Shown piece after piece: positions 5,934-5,950 of a DNA stretch of 5,950 nt; position 1 is the first letter of the stretch; every line of letters starts with the position of its first letter. Where the stretch lies: contig CADBMU010000028.1 of the NCBI GenBank assembly GCA_902795845.1, positions 1-5,950 on the forward strand. Reading direction: 5' to 3'. The translations under genes and the position numbers were made by a program. The notes beneath the pieces are model-generated. The model did not search any database. It had not been told where the DNA came from and saw only the letters and a list, made by a program, of their open reading frames with translations. This DNA is from an uncultured Erysipelotrichaceae bacterium. Lineage in GTDB: Bacteria > Bacillota_I > Bacilli_A > RF39 > UBA660.

Positions 5934-5950
5934 AGATTCGTCAATGGAGC

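Noticed and set aside
5919..5948. Minus-strand partial gene ending SIDESVRTI then TAG
   Set aside because: Nine codons are too few, the stop overlaps the inverted repeat, and another minus frame stays open across the same bases; only its place 18 bases before a terminator favours it.
5912..5950. tRNA-like TTCGAAC element near the right edge
   Set aside because: The bases flanking TTCGAAC do not make a 5-bp T-arm, no acceptor or CCA end follows, and the palindrome is better explained as one arm of the inverted repeat.

Overview
The window is strongly A+T-rich (visibly above 70 percent) and carries compact, closely spaced genes with short leaders, Shine-Dalgarno sites of the AAGAAAGGAGGTGAT type, some non-ATG starts and small intrinsic terminators. 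TGA is used as a true stop (the first gene and the DUF6512 gene), so the standard bacterial code applies rather than the Mycoplasma code. Together this suggests a low-GC Bacillota or Bacilli-like gut bacterium (uncultured Bacilli or Clostridia type). That placement is an inference from composition and gene content, not a database match.

Layout on the + strand: (1) the last 39 codons of a response-regulator receiver domain, probably the end of a hybrid histidine kinase or a stand-alone regulator, closed by a terminator. (2) A two-gene operon: a DUF6512 membrane protein, overlapping by ATGA with a membrane-anchored XRE-type regulator that has a cysteine-rich outer domain. It ends in an unusual three-arm hairpin region. 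(3) A monocistronic, membrane-anchored PAPS-independent arylsulfotransferase (AssT) with its own promoter-like element and a GAAA-loop terminator. (4) A well-formed promoter driving pepT (tripeptide aminopeptidase) and, 21 bases later, a small M15-family DD-/LD-peptidase-like protein without a signal peptide, then a terminator.

On the - strand, convergent to group 4, lies a small unrecognised gene of about 91 codons. A strong - strand terminator stands upstream of its start, and a hairpin covers its ribosome binding site. The right edge (about 5925-5950) is locally richer in G+C and holds a further inverted repeat, probably the end of another - strand unit that lies outside the window.

The groups do not form one pathway. 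The themes are envelope and environment sensing (receiver domain, XRE-TM regulator with DUF6512), extracytoplasmic sulfate-group transfer between phenolic compounds (AssT), and peptide or peptidoglycan-fragment trimming (PepT plus M15). No mobile element, CRISPR array, rRNA or tRNA is visible. The items most worth a second look are the XRE-TM/DUF6512 pair, the alternative hairpins ahead of assT, the Gram-positive-type anchored AssT that lacks the expected disulfide, and the hairpin-rich leader of the small - strand gene.
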